A stretch of 64,000 bases of DNA from Myxococcaceae bacterium. Its GTDB lineage: Bacteria > Myxococcota_A > Polyangia > Polyangiales > Ga0077539. The notes under the pieces were generated by a model. The model was not told the DNA's origin, did not search any database, and saw only the letters and a program-made list of their open reading frames with translations. Position 1 is the stretch's first letter. The number at the start of each line of letters is the position of its first letter. Location of the stretch: NCBI GenBank assembly GCA_004297725.1, contig SCUS01000166.1, positions 124,001 through 188,000 of the forward strand, in the 5' to 3' direction. A program made the translations under genes and the position numbers. This document shows positions 49,629 to 58,829 of this stretch, one piece after another.

Positions 49629-51374
49629 ATGCGACGGCGGTGGCGTATGAACCGTGGCTTCGGGCTCGCGGCGCTCCTCTCGGCGGCGGCGCTCGGCTCG
49701 TGCACGGCGCCGCACGACGACGGCGAGGAGTGCCTCTTCAACGGCGACTGCCGTGACCCCCTGGTGTGCGCCGCGCGCCGCTGCCGCCGTCCCTGCCGCT
49801 CCGACCGCGACTGCGCGGGGGGTCTGCTCTGCCGCCCGTCGGGCGAGCCGGGGCTTCGGGTCTGCCTCCCGCCCGACGAGACGTGGCGCTGCGCCTCGGA
49901 CGAGGAGTGCCCGTCGCCCCAGGTGTGCGGCCCGCGAGGGCAGTGCCAGGCGGCCTGCCTCGTCGACCTCGACTGCCGCTTCGTGGCCTTCGGCGCGCGA
50001 TGCAGCCCCTCGGGCGCGTGCGTGGTGCCGGACGCCGGGGAGGGCGACGTGACGGGCCGTGACGCCGTCGCGACCGACGACCGCGAGACGGCCGACGGGG
50101 GCGTCGCCGACGCCACGGTCGACGGCGCGCTCCCGGCGATGGACGGGGCGGTGACCGACGCGACGGCGATGGACGCGACCGACGCCGCGGCGGACGGCGC
50201 GAGCGCCCCGGACGCCTCGGCCGTCGACGCTCCGCCGGGGCGACCGGGCCCCGATGTCCCCTCGTACTTCGACGTGCCGCCCTACGAGGCTCCGCCGCCG
50301 CGCTCCGCCGTCGCGGTCGCCGCGCGCGCTCGGGTCTGCGTGATCACCGCGGCGGGTCCGGTTCGCTGCTGGGGGCCGAACACCTACAACGTCCTCGGCC
50401 TCTCGACCGACGCCGGGGTGGTCGACCGTCCCACGGAGGTCCCCGCGCTCGCCGGCGCGGTGGAGGTCGCCTTCGCCAGCGAGACCACCTGCGCGCGCTT
50501 CGCCGCCGGCAACGTCCGCTGCGTCGGCCGAGGCAGCCTCGGGCAGCTCGGCAACGGGCGCTTCGTCGACAGCACGACCCTCGTCGATGTGTCGGGCGTG
50601 ACCGGGGCCACCTCGCTGGTGGCCGGGGCCAACGGCTTCTGCGCGCTGCTCGGCGACGCGACGGCGCGCTGCTGGGGATTCAACCGCTTCGGGCAGGCGG
50701 GCATCGCCGGGCCCGACAGCGTGGCGACGCCGGTGAGCCCCGCCGGGGTCTCCGGGGTCGCGGAGATCGCCGCCGGTCACAACCACGCCTGCGCCCGCCT
50801 CGTCGACGGGACGGTCCGCTGCTGGGGCTCCAACAACAACGGCCAGGTGGGCAGCAACGACGCCTCCCCGACGGCTCCGACGCCCGCGGCGGTCGTCGGC
50901 ATCTCGACGGCCACGCAGATCACGGCGGGCTACGCGGCCACCTGCGCGCTGCTGCGCGACGGCTCCGAGTGGTGCTGGGGCAGCAACCTCTACGGGCTCC
51001 TCGGAGACGGAACCTTCACCGAGCGCCGCGCGCCCGTGCGGGTGATGAACCTCCCCGCCGGGGTCACGGCGATCCAGCTCGGGAGCACCGCCAACTGCTT
51101 CATCCACGGCCCCGAGCGGCAGCTGAGCTGCTTCGGGATGCGCCCCTTCGGCGACGGCGTGGCGGGCACCGGGGGATCGATCGCCGCCCCGCAGCCCCTG
51201 CTCGGGCTGCGCGACGTGGTGTCGTTCCGCGCCAACGAGGTGGAGATCAACGCCACGTCGTTCAGCGCCGTGCGCCGCGACGGCACCGTCGCCGTCTGGG
51301 GGACGATCGGCGCCGGGGTCTTCGGCCCTCGGGTGCTCTCTCTGGGCTTCCCGCTGAACCTGGAGCTCGACTGA
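49629..51374 (+). CDS. Lipoprotein with Cys-rich head and RCC1-type propeller
   Basis: A 581-residue lipoprotein with a signal peptide ending LGSC (Cys25). A Cys-rich head (about 30-140) has EECLFNGDCRDPLVCAARRC and C-x5-C spacings. An Asp/Ala-rich linker follows to about 215. The C-terminus is an RCC1-type beta-propeller with repeated RCWG.N..GQ.G units (CWGFNRFGQAG, CWGSNNNGQVG, CWGSNLYGLLG) and intervening CA.L..G strands. RCC1 propellers mediate protein binding. Starts at 49629 and 49647 are both workable. The next gene is a paralogue starting 4 bases after this stop, so they form an operon. Confidence 0.9.
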   Translation: MRRRWRMNRGFGLAALLSAAALGSCTAPHDDGEECLFNGDCRDPLVCAARRCRRPCRSDRDCAGGLLCRPSGEPGLRVCLPPDETWRCASDEECPSPQVCGPRGQCQAACLVDLDCRFVAFGARCSPSGACVVPDAGEGDVTGRDAVATDDRETADGGVADATVDGALPAMDGAVTDATAMDATDAAADGASAPDASAVDAPPGRPGPDVPSYFDVPPYEAPPPRSAVAVAARARVCVITAAGPVRCWGPNTYNVLGLSTDAGVVDRPTEVPALAGAVEVAFASETTCARFAAGNVRCVGRGSLGQLGNGRFVDSTTLVDVSGVTGATSLVAGANGFCALLGDATARCWGFNRFGQAGIAGPDSVATPVSPAGVSGVAEIAAGHNHACARLVDGTVRCWGSNNNGQVGSNDASPTAPTPAAVVGISTATQITAGYAATCALLRDGSEWCWGSNLYGLLGDGTFTERRAPVRVMNLPAGVTAIQLGSTANCFIHGPERQLSCFGMRPFGDGVAGTGGSIAAPQPLLGLRDVVSFRANEVEINATSFSAVRRDGTVAVWGTIGAGVFGPRVLSLGFPLNLELD

Positions 51375-51377
51375 GCG

Positions 51378-53033
51378 ATGCGACGCGCGACCGCACGATG
51401 GTCCTTCGCTCTGCTCGCGGCGCTGTCGGCGTCGTGCACGAGCCCGCTCCGGGGGGCGAGCGAGGAGTGCCTCTTCAACGGCGACTGCCGCGAGGGATTG
51501 CTCTGCGCGGGCCGACGGTGCCGGGTGGTGTGCCGCGACGGCCGTGACTGCGCGGGCGCCACGCGCTGCGCCAGCGCGGGCGACGGTCGGCTGGCGTGCC
51601 TCCCCCCCGACGAGCCGCCGTACTGCCGTCGGGCGAGCGAGTGCGCCGAGGCCGAGGTCTGCCAGCGCGGTCGCTGCGTCGCGGTCGGGGGCGACGCGTC
51701 GACGGACGCGCCCGCGACCGACGCCGCGGAGGTGCCGGCGGACTCGCTCAGCCTCGACGCCACGGAGCTGCCGGACGGCCCGATGGACGCAGGCCCACCC
51801 GACGCGACGGACGCTCCGGCCGCCCTCTCGGACGCCCCGACCGACCGGGTCGCCGAGGACCTCGCGGCGCCGATGGACCGCGCCGACGTCTCCTCCGACC
51901 GCGCCGACGATGCCGGGGCCGAAGACGACGCCTCCGCGCTCGGCGGGGTGGTGGAGATCTGCGCGAGCGCCGACCGCACCTGCGCGCGAGGATCGGGCGG
52001 TCAGGTGTGGTGCTGGGGCAGCAACGACATGGGCGGGCTCGCGAGGCCCGCGTCGATCCCTTCGTCCCCCCGGCCCCTCGCGGTGGAGGGCGCCGCGGGC
52101 GCGACCCTCCTCGCGTGCGGCGGCCCCGGCCCCACCGACCACGGGACCTTCGCCGGGCACAGCTGCGTGCGCCTCGCCGACGGCCGCGTCGCGTGCTGGG
52201 GGCTCAACCTCCAGGCGCAGTCCGATGCGACCGGCAGCGCGACGGTGGCCGCTCCGGTGGTGCGGGTCCTCGACGGGCCCGTGGCGGCCCTCGCGCTCGG
52301 CGGGCAGTCCACGCTGGCGATCACCAGCTCCGGCGCGCTCTGGGGCTGGGGCCTCGACGACGCGGCGGTCCTGCTCGGGGCCAACGGGCTCACCAGCGTG
52401 CAGAGGGAGCCGAGGCGCTCGGTGATCCGCGAGCCCGTGCGGATGGCCTCGATCGCCAACCACCACGCGTGCGCGCTCGGCGTGACGGGGGTGCTGTACT
52501 GCGCGGGCGACAACTCCGTGGGCGAGGTCGCGAGCTTCTCGATCGGCGACAACATCGCCGTCCCGCTCGCCATCGACGAGGCGGCGCCCTTCGCGAGGGA
52601 CATCGTCTCCATCGCGACCGGCGTGGGTCAGCGGCTCACCGGCGGCTTCACCTGCGTGGCCACCCGCGACGGCGCGGTGCGGTGCCGCGGTCAGCTCGCC
52701 TTCCTGCCGGGCGGCGGCGCGACGCGCTTCACCGAGGTCGCGGCGCTGCGAGGCGCGCGGAGGCTCTACACCAACGCCTACCGCTTCCGCGGACGGGTGA
52801 CCTACGTCTGCGCCCGGCGCGACGACCTCACCGTGCGCTGCCTCGACGCGCAGCGCTCCGCCGCGCCGATCGACCTGGCCCTCGACGACGCCTTCGACCT
52901 GGCCCTCGGATCCAACCACCTGTGCGTGCTGCGTTCGGACGGGACGGTGTGGTGCTCGGGCGACAACAACGTCGGGCAGCTCGGCTCGGGCGACACGGTC
53001 GGCTCCGCGGCGCTACGCCGCGTGGTGTTCTGA
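51378..53033 (+). CDS. Paralogous Cys-rich/RCC1-type lipoprotein
   Basis: A 551-residue lipoprotein with the same three-part design as its upstream neighbour: signal peptide ending LSASC (Cys20), Cys-rich head (EECLFNGDCREGLLCAGRRC), Asp/Ala linker, then RCC1-like repeats (VWCWGSNDMGG, VACWGLNLQ, YCAGDNSVGEV, WCSGDNNVGQLGSG). The propeller repeats are more degenerate than in the neighbour. The two genes are separated by three bases and arose by tandem duplication. They converge on a third relative at 53047 that keeps only the head. Confidence 0.9.
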   Translation: MRRATARWSFALLAALSASCTSPLRGASEECLFNGDCREGLLCAGRRCRVVCRDGRDCAGATRCASAGDGRLACLPPDEPPYCRRASECAEAEVCQRGRCVAVGGDASTDAPATDAAEVPADSLSLDATELPDGPMDAGPPDATDAPAALSDAPTDRVAEDLAAPMDRADVSSDRADDAGAEDDASALGGVVEICASADRTCARGSGGQVWCWGSNDMGGLARPASIPSSPRPLAVEGAAGATLLACGGPGPTDHGTFAGHSCVRLADGRVACWGLNLQAQSDATGSATVAAPVVRVLDGPVAALALGGQSTLAITSSGALWGWGLDDAAVLLGANGLTSVQREPRRSVIREPVRMASIANHHACALGVTGVLYCAGDNSVGEVASFSIGDNIAVPLAIDEAAPFARDIVSIATGVGQRLTGGFTCVATRDGAVRCRGQLAFLPGGGATRFTEVAALRGARRLYTNAYRFRGRVTYVCARRDDLTVRCLDAQRSAAPIDLALDDAFDLALGSNHLCVLRSDGTVWCSGDNNVGQLGSGDTVGSAALRRVVF

Positions 53034-53046
53034 CGATCGAGGGCGC

Positions 53047-53493
53047 TCAGGGCGCGGCGCCGGCGGACTCCTGCGGCCAGAGGCAGACGCCCGCGTCGAG
53101 GTCGCAGCGGAGGGCGCTGTGGAAGTCGCCGCAGTCGCGGGCCTCGCGGCACGGGTAGCGGCAGAGCCCGTCGTAGCCGCAGGCCTGCGGCGGAGGGCAC
53201 TGCGAGTGGTACTGGCAGAACGCGGGGTGGTCCGTCTCCACGCACACGCTACGCCCGCCCTGGGCGAGCGCGGCGCACTTCCACCCGGCGGGGCAGTCGC
53301 GCGCGTCGCGGCAGATCGCCCGGCAGCGGCGCGCGGCGCAGAGCAGTCCGTCGACGCAGTCGTCGTTGTAGAGGCACTCCTCGCCGAGCGGCCGGGCGGG
53401 GGCGGTGCAGCCCGCGAGCGAGAGGGCGACCGCCGCGCGGAGCAGCGCGCCCCGGAGGGGGCTCTCTCGATGGGGTCGATGGGCAGTGGCCAC
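53047..53493 (-). CDS. Short Cys-rich lipoprotein related to the RCC1-lipoprotein heads
   Basis: A 148-residue lipoprotein: signal peptide ending LSLAGC (Cys29), then the same Cys-rich head seen in the two plus-strand neighbours (EECLYNDDCVDGLLCAARRC, CRDARDCPAGWKC, a CQYHSQCPPPQAC module) and a short tail. It lacks linker and propeller entirely. It is either a stand-alone version of the head or a remnant of a third full-length copy, inverted relative to the others. Its intact frame, signal peptide and tail favour a working gene. Confidence 0.85.
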   Translation of the reverse strand: MATAHRPHRESPLRGALLRAAVALSLAGCTAPARPLGEECLYNDDCVDGLLCAARRCRAICRDARDCPAGWKCAALAQGGRSVCVETDHPAFCQYHSQCPPPQACGYDGLCRYPCREARDCGDFHSALRCDLDAGVCLWPQESAGAAP

Positions 53494-53520
53494 GTCGGAA
53501 CGCTCCTTCCCGTGCGGTCG

Positions 53521-54942
53521 TCAGAAGCGACCCGACACGCCCGCCCCGCCGGGCGAGAGGCCGAGGTACCAGGTGGGCGCCCGCTCGAAGCGATCGCCGG
53601 GCGGCGCGTTGACGAGCAGCACGAGCCCGGTGATGGCGCCGACGAGCCCGACGCCCGTGAGCACGCCGCTGACCACGGCCGCGGTGAGCTCTCCGTCGAG
53701 GCGGGCGTCGATGGCTCTGTTGTCGTCGAAGGCCGCGCGGGAGCGCTCCGGGGTGCAGCTCACGGTGCTGCTCTCGCACTGGCGGATCACGACGAGGTTG
53801 GCGTCGCGGGCGTTGACGGAGTTCGTGTACTGCGGCACCGCGAGGCCGAGCCAGATGGCCCCGCCGATCGCGACCGGGGCGCCGATGCCCAGGGCGAGCC
53901 AGCCCGCGGTGCGCATCCGTCGCGAGCGGCCTTCGACCTCCGCGCGGTGCGCGGGCGTGGGCTCGAGCCGCAGGTCGAGGCGGGTGGGCCGCCCCGCCGG
54001 AAGGTCGACCGCGCGCACCACCGGGAGAAACTCCTCGCGCTCGACCCTCAGCGTGTGTCGCCCGGGCGGAACCGCCGCGCTCCCGTCCATCGGCACCCGG
54101 CGCCCGTCGAGGGTCGCGTGCGCGCCGGGCTCGCTCGCCCTCAGCACCAGGTGCGCCCCCTCGGACTCCGGCACCGGCTCGGCCCAGCGCAGCGTCGCCG
54201 CCACGCGAGCGCCCACGCCCGAGGCCTCGACCTCCGCGCGGAAGCTCTCGTAGCCCGGGTGCGCGACCTCGACCAGGTGCCGCCCCTCGGTGACGCTGAG
54301 CGGGCTCTCCACCGGGGTGCGCGCGACCTCCTGGCCGTCCACGCGCACCGCCGCGCCCGAGAGCTCGCAGGCCACCTGGATGGTCGACCGGGTGCGAGGG
54401 AGCGTCGCTGCGACGGCGGCGCGCTGCCCTCCCACGACCTCCACCTCCGCGCGGAAGGCCTCGCGCCCTGGGGCCGTGACCACCACGCGCCGGCGTCCGA
54501 CGGAGACGGGGATGCCGTCTCGCCACTCGCGCCTCGCGACGCCGTCGACCTCCACCGTCGCGTCGGGGACGTCCGCGGTGAGGGCGATGGTGCCGATGCG
54601 CGCGTTCAGCCGGGCGAGGGCGGCGACGATCTCGGCGCGGTGGCGCGCCACGGCCGAGGGCGGCGCGAGGCGCTGGTATCGCTCGATGAGTTCGCGGGCC
54701 TCGACGTACTCGTTGAGGTTCTCGTGGGTGGCCGCGAGGTTGAAGAGCACCTCGGGGTTCTGCGAGGCGTCGTAGGCCGCGCGAAACTCCGCCAGCGCGC
54801 CCCGAAGATCCCCCTCGCCGGAGAGGTGCACGCCGCGGTCGAAGTGCTCGCTCGCGGAGACGCTCTGCGCTCCCGCGATCGCAGGGGCGAGGGCGAGGGC
54901 GAGCACCGCGACGACGCTGCAGGATCGGAGGTGAAACGTCAC
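53521..54942 (-). CDS. Exported TPR/PEGA-domain protein with two C-terminal membrane helices
   Basis: A 473-residue protein. The GTG start gives a signal peptide ending PAIAGAQS. A TPR-like helical region (about 28-100; FDRGVHLSGEGDLRGALAEF, PEVLFNLAATHENL) is followed by PEGA domains (ATVEVDGVARREWRDGIPV, AAVRVDGQEVARTPVESPL, AHATLDGRRVPMDGSAAV), surface beta-sandwiches common in myxobacteria. Two hydrophobic segments near the C-terminus (GWLALGIGAPVAIGGAIWLG and GVLTGVGLVGAITGLVLLV) probably span a membrane. The arrangement is typical of envelope scaffold proteins of unknown exact role. Confidence 0.85.
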   Translation of the reverse strand: MTFHLRSCSVVAVLALALAPAIAGAQSVSASEHFDRGVHLSGEGDLRGALAEFRAAYDASQNPEVLFNLAATHENLNEYVEARELIERYQRLAPPSAVARHRAEIVAALARLNARIGTIALTADVPDATVEVDGVARREWRDGIPVSVGRRRVVVTAPGREAFRAEVEVVGGQRAAVAATLPRTRSTIQVACELSGAAVRVDGQEVARTPVESPLSVTEGRHLVEVAHPGYESFRAEVEASGVGARVAATLRWAEPVPESEGAHLVLRASEPGAHATLDGRRVPMDGSAAVPPGRHTLRVEREEFLPVVRAVDLPAGRPTRLDLRLEPTPAHRAEVEGRSRRMRTAGWLALGIGAPVAIGGAIWLGLAVPQYTNSVNARDANLVVIRQCESSTVSCTPERSRAAFDDNRAIDARLDGELTAAVVSGVLTGVGLVGAITGLVLLVNAPPGDRFERAPTWYLGLSPGGAGVSGRF

Positions 54943-55082
54943 GATGGCAGGGACTCCGTCCACGAAGGAGAGGGAAGGGGCAGTCGAACTGCGGGGCGCG
55001 ACTGTACCCGATGCGCCGCGCCCGCGTCCTGCCTGCCGCGCCCCCTCTCGGGGCCCCGATGGCTCTCCTGCTGAACCGTCGC

Positions 55083-56591
55083 TCACCAGCAGGCGCAGCA
55101 GCGCGATGGGTCGGTGCTGCCGGGGGTGGCGCACCAGCCTCCCGCGGCGCCCGCGGAGACGCAGGCCGCGTGGCAGTCGGCGGCTGCTCCGATGCAGCGC
55201 TCGCAGCCCTCCGGAGCGCAGGCGCAGCAGCGCGATGGGTCGGTGCTGCCGGGCATGCCGCACGCGCCGCCGGTGGCGCCGAGGGCCGACTGGCAGGCCG
55301 CCGCGCACGAGAGGCCCGCGCCCACGCAGGCGGTGCAGCCGGAGCCCGCGGGGGCGGGCGCACCCTCGGGGTAGGCGACGGCGATGCGGTTGCGGTTCCA
55401 GCTCACGACGGAGGCGCCGCCGAACCAGATGGCGCTCGGGGCGCCGTCGAGCAGTTGGAGGTGCGGCGTGACCTGGCCGAAGCGATCGGTGGAAGCGCCG
55501 CTCAGTCCGAAGAGCCGGCCGCGGTCGACCCAGCAGAGGCCGTCCGGGCTGGTCGACCAGAGGGTTCCGGTGCCGCTCTCCCGGAGCATCACCCAGACGC
55601 CGTGGACGCGCTGCACGTCGACCGCGCCCGCGTCGAGCACGAGGGGGTTGCGAGGGTGTCGGGTGAAGGTGCGCCCGTCGGTGCTGGTGGCGAGGCCCAC
55701 GTGGCGTCGGCCGCGGGAGGTGCCGTCGTAGAACATCCACCACGTCGAGCCGTCGAAGTGCACGCTGGGGCGGCCGACCTTCTCGTCGTCCCAGGCGCCC
55801 GCGGGGCCGGGGCCGAGCACCTCGCCGACGCGCGCGAAGCCCGTGAGGCTGTCGGACCGGGCGAGCCAGATGCGGTCGTTCTCGGCGGTCGGCGCGTCGG
55901 TGTAGAACATCGACCAGCGCCCGTCGGCGCGCACCACGCTGGGGTCGTTGACGTGGTTGGAGGTCCCGCGGTCGAGCACCGGGCGGGGCGCGGCGTCGGA
56001 GGGCCACTTGCGCCACGTCGCTCCGTCGCGCGAGGTGGCGACGTAGATGCGGTCGTGGCCGTCGCCGCCCTGCGCTCCGTAGAACATCGCCCACCCCCCG
56101 TCGATGCGCTGCAGGTCGGGCGCGTAGACGTTGTCCTCACCCTGCAGCGGATCGGTCGCCGTCGCGACGAGCATCGGGCTGGCCGAGGCGACGCTCCATC
56201 GGGCGGGCCACCCCGGAGGGAGCCGATCGCAGCCCGCGTCGACGGTGGGAGGGATGTCGACAACGGGGATGTCGACAACGGGGATGTCGACAACGGGGAC
56301 ATCGATGGGAGAGGGGACATCGATGGGAGCGGGGACATCGATGGGAGCGGGGACATCGATGGGAGCGGGGACATCGATGGGAGCGGGGACATCGATGGGA
56401 GAGGGGACATCGATGGGAGCGGGGATGTCGCGCACGGACGCATCGACGAGGAGGACATCCTCCGGGGAGTCCTTGGCGGGGACGTCGATGGTCACGGTGT
56501 CATCGGCCTCGGGCGCGTCGACGGCCACGCTCTGCTTCGCGCAGCCAGCGATCAAGAGTGAGGCGAGGGTCCAGCGGGTGAGGGACGGCAT
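55083..56591 (-). CDS. Lipoprotein with five-bladed-propeller (GH43-like) domain and Cys tail
   Basis: A 502-residue lipoprotein: signal peptide ending LIAGC (Cys17), linker of repeated IDVPAP units, then a beta-propeller at about 130-410. Units such as YAPDLQRIDGGWAMFYGAQ, DPSVVRADGRWSMFYT and RPSVHFDGSTWWMFYDGTS resemble the blades of GH43/GH130-type glycosidases. The catalytic acids are not certain, so it may only bind glycans. The tail holds two copies of a roughly 40-residue Cys module ending GSTDPSRCCAC. An 18-bp tandem array encodes the linker. Confidence 0.82.
   Translation of the reverse strand: MPSLTRWTLASLLIAGCAKQSVAVDAPEADDTVTIDVPAKDSPEDVLLVDASVRDIPAPIDVPSPIDVPAPIDVPAPIDVPAPIDVPAPIDVPSPIDVPVVDIPVVDIPVVDIPPTVDAGCDRLPPGWPARWSVASASPMLVATATDPLQGEDNVYAPDLQRIDGGWAMFYGAQGGDGHDRIYVATSRDGATWRKWPSDAAPRPVLDRGTSNHVNDPSVVRADGRWSMFYTDAPTAENDRIWLARSDSLTGFARVGEVLGPGPAGAWDDEKVGRPSVHFDGSTWWMFYDGTSRGRRHVGLATSTDGRTFTRHPRNPLVLDAGAVDVQRVHGVWVMLRESGTGTLWSTSPDGLCWVDRGRLFGLSGASTDRFGQVTPHLQLLDGAPSAIWFGGASVVSWNRNRIAVAYPEGAPAPAGSGCTACVGAGLSCAAACQSALGATGGACGMPGSTDPSRCCACAPEGCERCIGAAADCHAACVSAGAAGGWCATPGSTDPSRCCACW
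56299..56424. repeat. Seven 18-bp tandem repeats (linker region)
   Basis: Seven copies of ACATCGATGGGAGCGGGG (the first with AGAG for AGCG) encode the IDVPAP/IDVPSP linker on the minus strand. They are preceded by three 15-bp copies containing GATGTCGACAACGGG. The core ATCGATGGG(A/C)GCGGGG is shared with 36931-37020. Confidence 0.97.
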
Positions 56592-56664
56592 CGGGGGAGC
56601 CGCATCGTGGGCACAGGTGACGGTCGTGGCGCAACCGACCGCCGCCGGTCGGCGGGCTCTCTCG

Positions 56665-58617
56665 TCAGGGGAGTCGATGCGTCGACAGGAAGGCCCACGC
56701 GTCGGACGCGAAGGTCGACGGCAGCACGTGGCCGTCGCCGTCGCGCAGCACGACCAGGCTCGTGGCGCTCGCTGCGCGCATCCGATCGGAGAGCGCGCAG
56801 GTGTACTGCACCGAGACCATCGGGTCGGCGGTTCCGTGGGCCAGGTAGGCCGGCGGAATGCGCCCGCTCGTCGGCACCGGCCCCGGCTTGTCAGGACCGC
56901 TGCAGCTGCACCACCCAGGCTGCGTGCGCAGCGCGTCGCAGGTCGTCCCACGTCCCTGGAAATGGCACGACTGCGTGGTGGCGCACTGCACCAGCCCCCC
57001 GGAGCTCGACCCGTAGCCGGCGATGCGCGACGGGAGCTGCGTCGCCACGAGCTGCGCGAAGAAGGCTCCGTTGGAGTGACCGATCGAGTAGATGCGGCGC
57101 GGGTCGACGCCGAATCGACGCTGCGCCTCGACCATGATCGCCCGCACCAGCAGCAGGTCGACGTTGTGGTTCGGATCGACGTCCGGCCAGGTCTGCCAGT
57201 AGCCCGTCTCGCTCGGGTGGTCCCAGTCGCCTCCGGACATCCACTGCGAGTCGGGCGCGATCACCACGACGCCGTGGTTGTTGGCCATGGCCTGCGCCCC
57301 GGACTCGTCGAAGACCTGGTTGCCATCGCCGCTGGTCCCGTGAAAGGCCATCACCAGCGGCGGAGCGCTGCCCCGAGAGGAGGGGAGGTACACCGTCATC
57401 GGGCGCGCGATGCCGGCCACCTGCAACGTCTGGCGAGAGCGCCCCGCGAGCACCCTGAGGCTCCCGGTGTAGCTCACGTCATCCGTCGCGCCGCTGTCGG
57501 CCGCCGTCCCCGCATCCGCAGCGCCTGCGTCCACCACGTCGGGCGCGTCGGGCGCGTCCACCACGTCGGGCGCGTCGGCCACGTCCACCGCGTCCACCAC
57601 GTCGGGTGCGTCGACCACATCGGAGGCGTCGATCACGTCCGTCGCGGCGCCCGCGTCGGATGATCCGCCGGAGTCGGCGGGGCCGTCGTCGTAGACCACC
57701 GACTTCAGGTGGCCGAGCACCTGCACCGCGGTGAGGTTGCGCTGGTTGTAGCCGTAGCGGAGCCCCGTGGTGGTGAAGGCCGCCGCCGAGCCGCCGCCGA
57801 CGCTGGGATAGAACCCGTCGGAGTCCATGCCCTGGTTGAGCATCGACGGGTCGTTGAGCGCGAGCCAGTAGTCCCAGAGCGGAACCTGCTGCGCCGAGGC
57901 CAGCGCGATGATGGCGTCGTTGTAGGCCGCCACGCGGGCGCCGTAGGTGGCGTTGTCGCGGCGCGGGGGAATGGTGCTCAGCACGGGGATCACCCCGGCG
58001 TTGATGGTGTCGGTGACCACCTGCGCGAGGCTCGCTCGAAACGACGCCGGGTCGGCGGAGGCCTGTAGCTCATAGGTGCCGAACATGATGAGCGCGGCCG
58101 CCGGGCGCGTGCGGCGCAGCTCGCAGCGCAGCGGGGTGTTGTAGGGAGAGGGGCAGTCTGCGGGCGCCGTGGAGTAGGGGACGAGCGAGCGCGCCGCGGT
58201 CCATCCCTGGTCGGCGGCGGCGCTGCGGAGGGAGTAGGCGTTGGCGGTGCCGCACCACGCTCCGGTGCGACTGGCCGCGAAGGTCACCGTGCGGAAGTAG
58301 TCGATCGTCGGCGCGAGCGCGGCGTACGACCCGAGGGTCTCATCACGACAGCCGAGGTCATCCATGAAGGCGCCCGTCGCCGTGAGGTCGTCGCCCACCT
58401 TGGAGAAGACCGCCGCGCGGTTGCCCGCCGACTGCCCCGCCAGGTAGATCGAGCGCAGCCGGGACTTCATCGACGCGCCGATGACGGGCAGCACCGACCG
58501 CGGGACCGTGACCCGCTGCACCGCCGTCGACTCATGCTCACTCGAGCCCTGGGAACAACCCAGTACGATGAGCGAACCCGCGAGACCCCATTGAACAACC
58601 CTGAGAGCACCTGTCAT
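56665..58617 (-). CDS. Bimodular lipoprotein: SGNH-like domain plus PHB-depolymerase-like esterase
   Basis: A 650-residue lipoprotein with a signal peptide ending IVLGC (Cys21). The N-terminal about 320 residues resemble an SGNH/GDSL hydrolase, but the FSKVGDDLTA segment has Asp77 where the GDS nucleophile Ser is expected. An Asp/Val-rich linker (DVVDAPDVVDAV type) follows. The C-terminal about 240 residues are an alpha/beta hydrolase of the LpqC/poly(3-hydroxybutyrate)-depolymerase type, with IGHSNGAFF (Ser515), HGTADP (Asp598) and GDGH (His630) as the triad. The esterase half should be active on polyesters, feruloyl or acetyl groups; the SGNH half may be inactive. Confidence 0.85.
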   Translation of the reverse strand: MTGALRVVQWGLAGSLIVLGCSQGSSEHESTAVQRVTVPRSVLPVIGASMKSRLRSIYLAGQSAGNRAAVFSKVGDDLTATGAFMDDLGCRDETLGSYAALAPTIDYFRTVTFAASRTGAWCGTANAYSLRSAAADQGWTAARSLVPYSTAPADCPSPYNTPLRCELRRTRPAAALIMFGTYELQASADPASFRASLAQVVTDTINAGVIPVLSTIPPRRDNATYGARVAAYNDAIIALASAQQVPLWDYWLALNDPSMLNQGMDSDGFYPSVGGGSAAAFTTTGLRYGYNQRNLTAVQVLGHLKSVVYDDGPADSGGSSDAGAATDVIDASDVVDAPDVVDAVDVADAPDVVDAPDAPDVVDAGAADAGTAADSGATDDVSYTGSLRVLAGRSRQTLQVAGIARPMTVYLPSSRGSAPPLVMAFHGTSGDGNQVFDESGAQAMANNHGVVVIAPDSQWMSGGDWDHPSETGYWQTWPDVDPNHNVDLLLVRAIMVEAQRRFGVDPRRIYSIGHSNGAFFAQLVATQLPSRIAGYGSSSGGLVQCATTQSCHFQGRGTTCDALRTQPGWCSCSGPDKPGPVPTSGRIPPAYLAHGTADPMVSVQYTCALSDRMRAASATSLVVLRDGDGHVLPSTFASDAWAFLSTHRLP

Positions 58618-58829
58618 CGCAAATCCCCTTCTGCAAGCGCTGGATGCAGTTGGGAGTGAGCCTTGGGCGCTGGATACTCGAATGAAAGCTGTGGCAGATC
58701 GCCATGGGTGTGCCGGTCGTTGTGACAATTCGCCAGGGGCGTGGCGCTCTTGTCATGAGTCTCTTTTGTGAACTCCATACGAACGCCTCGGGCGACCGTG
58801 CCGCGCGCTTCGCTGATACCGTTCGGCGC

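Noticed and set aside
47961..52919. A minus-strand open frame of 1652 codons
   Set aside because: Only the downstream 487 codons (from 49424) have a signal peptide and Cys modules. The rest is the antisense of the two RCC1 lipoprotein genes and is Arg/Gly/His-rich, typical of shadow frames at high GC.
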